Shown: piece after piece, positions 63,561 to 64,000 of the stretch | Numbering within the stretch: the first letter of the stretch is position 1 | Layout of the letters: each line of letters begins with the position of its first letter | Assembly: GCA_963082975.1 (NCBI GenBank) | Contig: OY720346.1 | Location: 71,043,267-71,107,266, forward strand | Direction: 5' to 3' | From: Labia minor | Taxonomy: Eukaryota; Arthropoda; Insecta; Dermaptera; Spongiphoridae | Length of the DNA stretch: 64,000 bases | The notes under the pieces: model-generated | What the model was told of the DNA's origin: nothing | What the model saw: only the letters and a program-made list of their open reading frames with translations | Databases searched by the model: none | Program-made: the position numbers and the translations under genes

Positions 63561-64000
63561 CGATCATTTTACATCATAAAAATATTAAAAAAATATATTA
63601 TTGATATTTCTGATGAATAATTATTTTTTTATACCGAAAACGGAGAGTCATCATAGGATGACCTTTCATAATTTTTACGGTAAAATTAGAAAATGAAATT
63701 TTTTGTAAATAAATAATAAATTCGATCATTTTACATCATAAAAATATTAAAAAAATATATTATTGATATTTCTGATGAATAATTATTTTTTTATGCCGAA
63801 ATCATAGGGTCATCCTAGGATGACCTTTCATAATTTTTACGGTAAAATTAGAAAATGAAATTTTTTGTAAATAAATAATAAATTCGATCATTTTACATCA
63901 TAAAAATATTAAAAAAATATATTATTGATATTTCTGATGAATAATTATTTTTTTGCCGAAAACCGAGGGTCATCCTAGGATGACCTTTCATAATTTTTAC

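Larger units (their letters stand above)
28597..64000. repeat. AT-rich ~161-bp satellite array, right part
   Basis: This is the same satellite in the same orientation, resuming directly after the retroelement with the right copy of the target-site duplication and continuing past the window end. It includes the 4,165-bp higher-order repeat at about 28.6-40.3 kb, a return of the left-hand 7-kb family at about 40.8-44 kb, and a mosaic of 5.6-kb, 6.0-kb and 2.58-kb periods from about 48 kb on. Short reading frames exist only because stop codons fall out of register in particular monomer pairs. No gene is supported. Confidence 0.97.

Noticed and set aside
1..64000. CRISPR-like array, because of regularly spaced palindromic repeats
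   Set aside because: The spacers are not unique: the whole 161-bp unit repeats, spacers included, and there are no cas genes. The palindrome is part of a satellite monomer.

Overview
The window is almost entirely one AT-rich tandem satellite, so it comes from a eukaryotic chromosome, most likely a centromeric, pericentromeric or other heterochromatic block. The single interruption is a 1,017-bp fragment of a retroelement that I read as Penelope-like (PLE), with a GIY-YIG-type C-terminus. Strong AT bias plus a GIY-YIG PLE fits an invertebrate animal best, possibly an arthropod, but the species cannot be fixed from the sequence. There is no intact gene, rRNA, tRNA, CRISPR array or bacterial feature.

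Satellite (1-27,579 and 28,597-64,000): the monomer is about 161 bp (successive intervals of 160-163 bp near the start), always in the same orientation, roughly 390 copies. Each monomer is A/T-rich except for one short GC box. In intact copies that box holds two adjacent inverted repeats: CCG-AAAA-CGG and the perfect 18-bp palindrome GGTCATCCTAGGATGACC. Several monomer subfamilies are recognisable by private substitutions. They recur in fixed order, giving higher-order repeats (HORs): a 7,000-bp unit at about 1.1-15 kb, a 4,165-bp unit in three copies at about 28.6-40.3 kb (two of them shortened by whole monomers), and a mosaic of 5,585-bp, 5,971-bp and about 2.58-kb periods on the right. A block of about 7 kb (14.64-21.83 kb) reappears at 24.37-32.27 kb, and part of it again near 45-47 kb.

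Insertion (27,580-28,596): it is flanked by a 13-bp target-site duplication. Two arms of about 344 bp, roughly 99% identical and in inverted orientation, surround about 300 bp holding the last 83 codons of a GIY-YIG-type endonuclease domain on the minus strand. Each arm carries a CCAAT/TATA-like segment pointing outward and a hairpin followed by GAAACGTT. The paralogous satellite copies at 17,882-18,015 and 45,356-45,489 lack the insert. The offset between paralogous anchors changes across the insertion by exactly 1,030 bp (1,017 + 13), which defines the empty site.

Nothing here forms a gene pathway. The interest lies in satellite evolution (in-register monomer gain and loss, lesions centred on the palindrome, HOR mosaicism), in one retroelement whose timing relative to HOR duplication can be ordered, and in a run of homopolymer indels at 60.3-61.9 kb that looks like a sequence-quality problem. 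HOR boundaries are approximate because I located them by private variants rather than by alignment.
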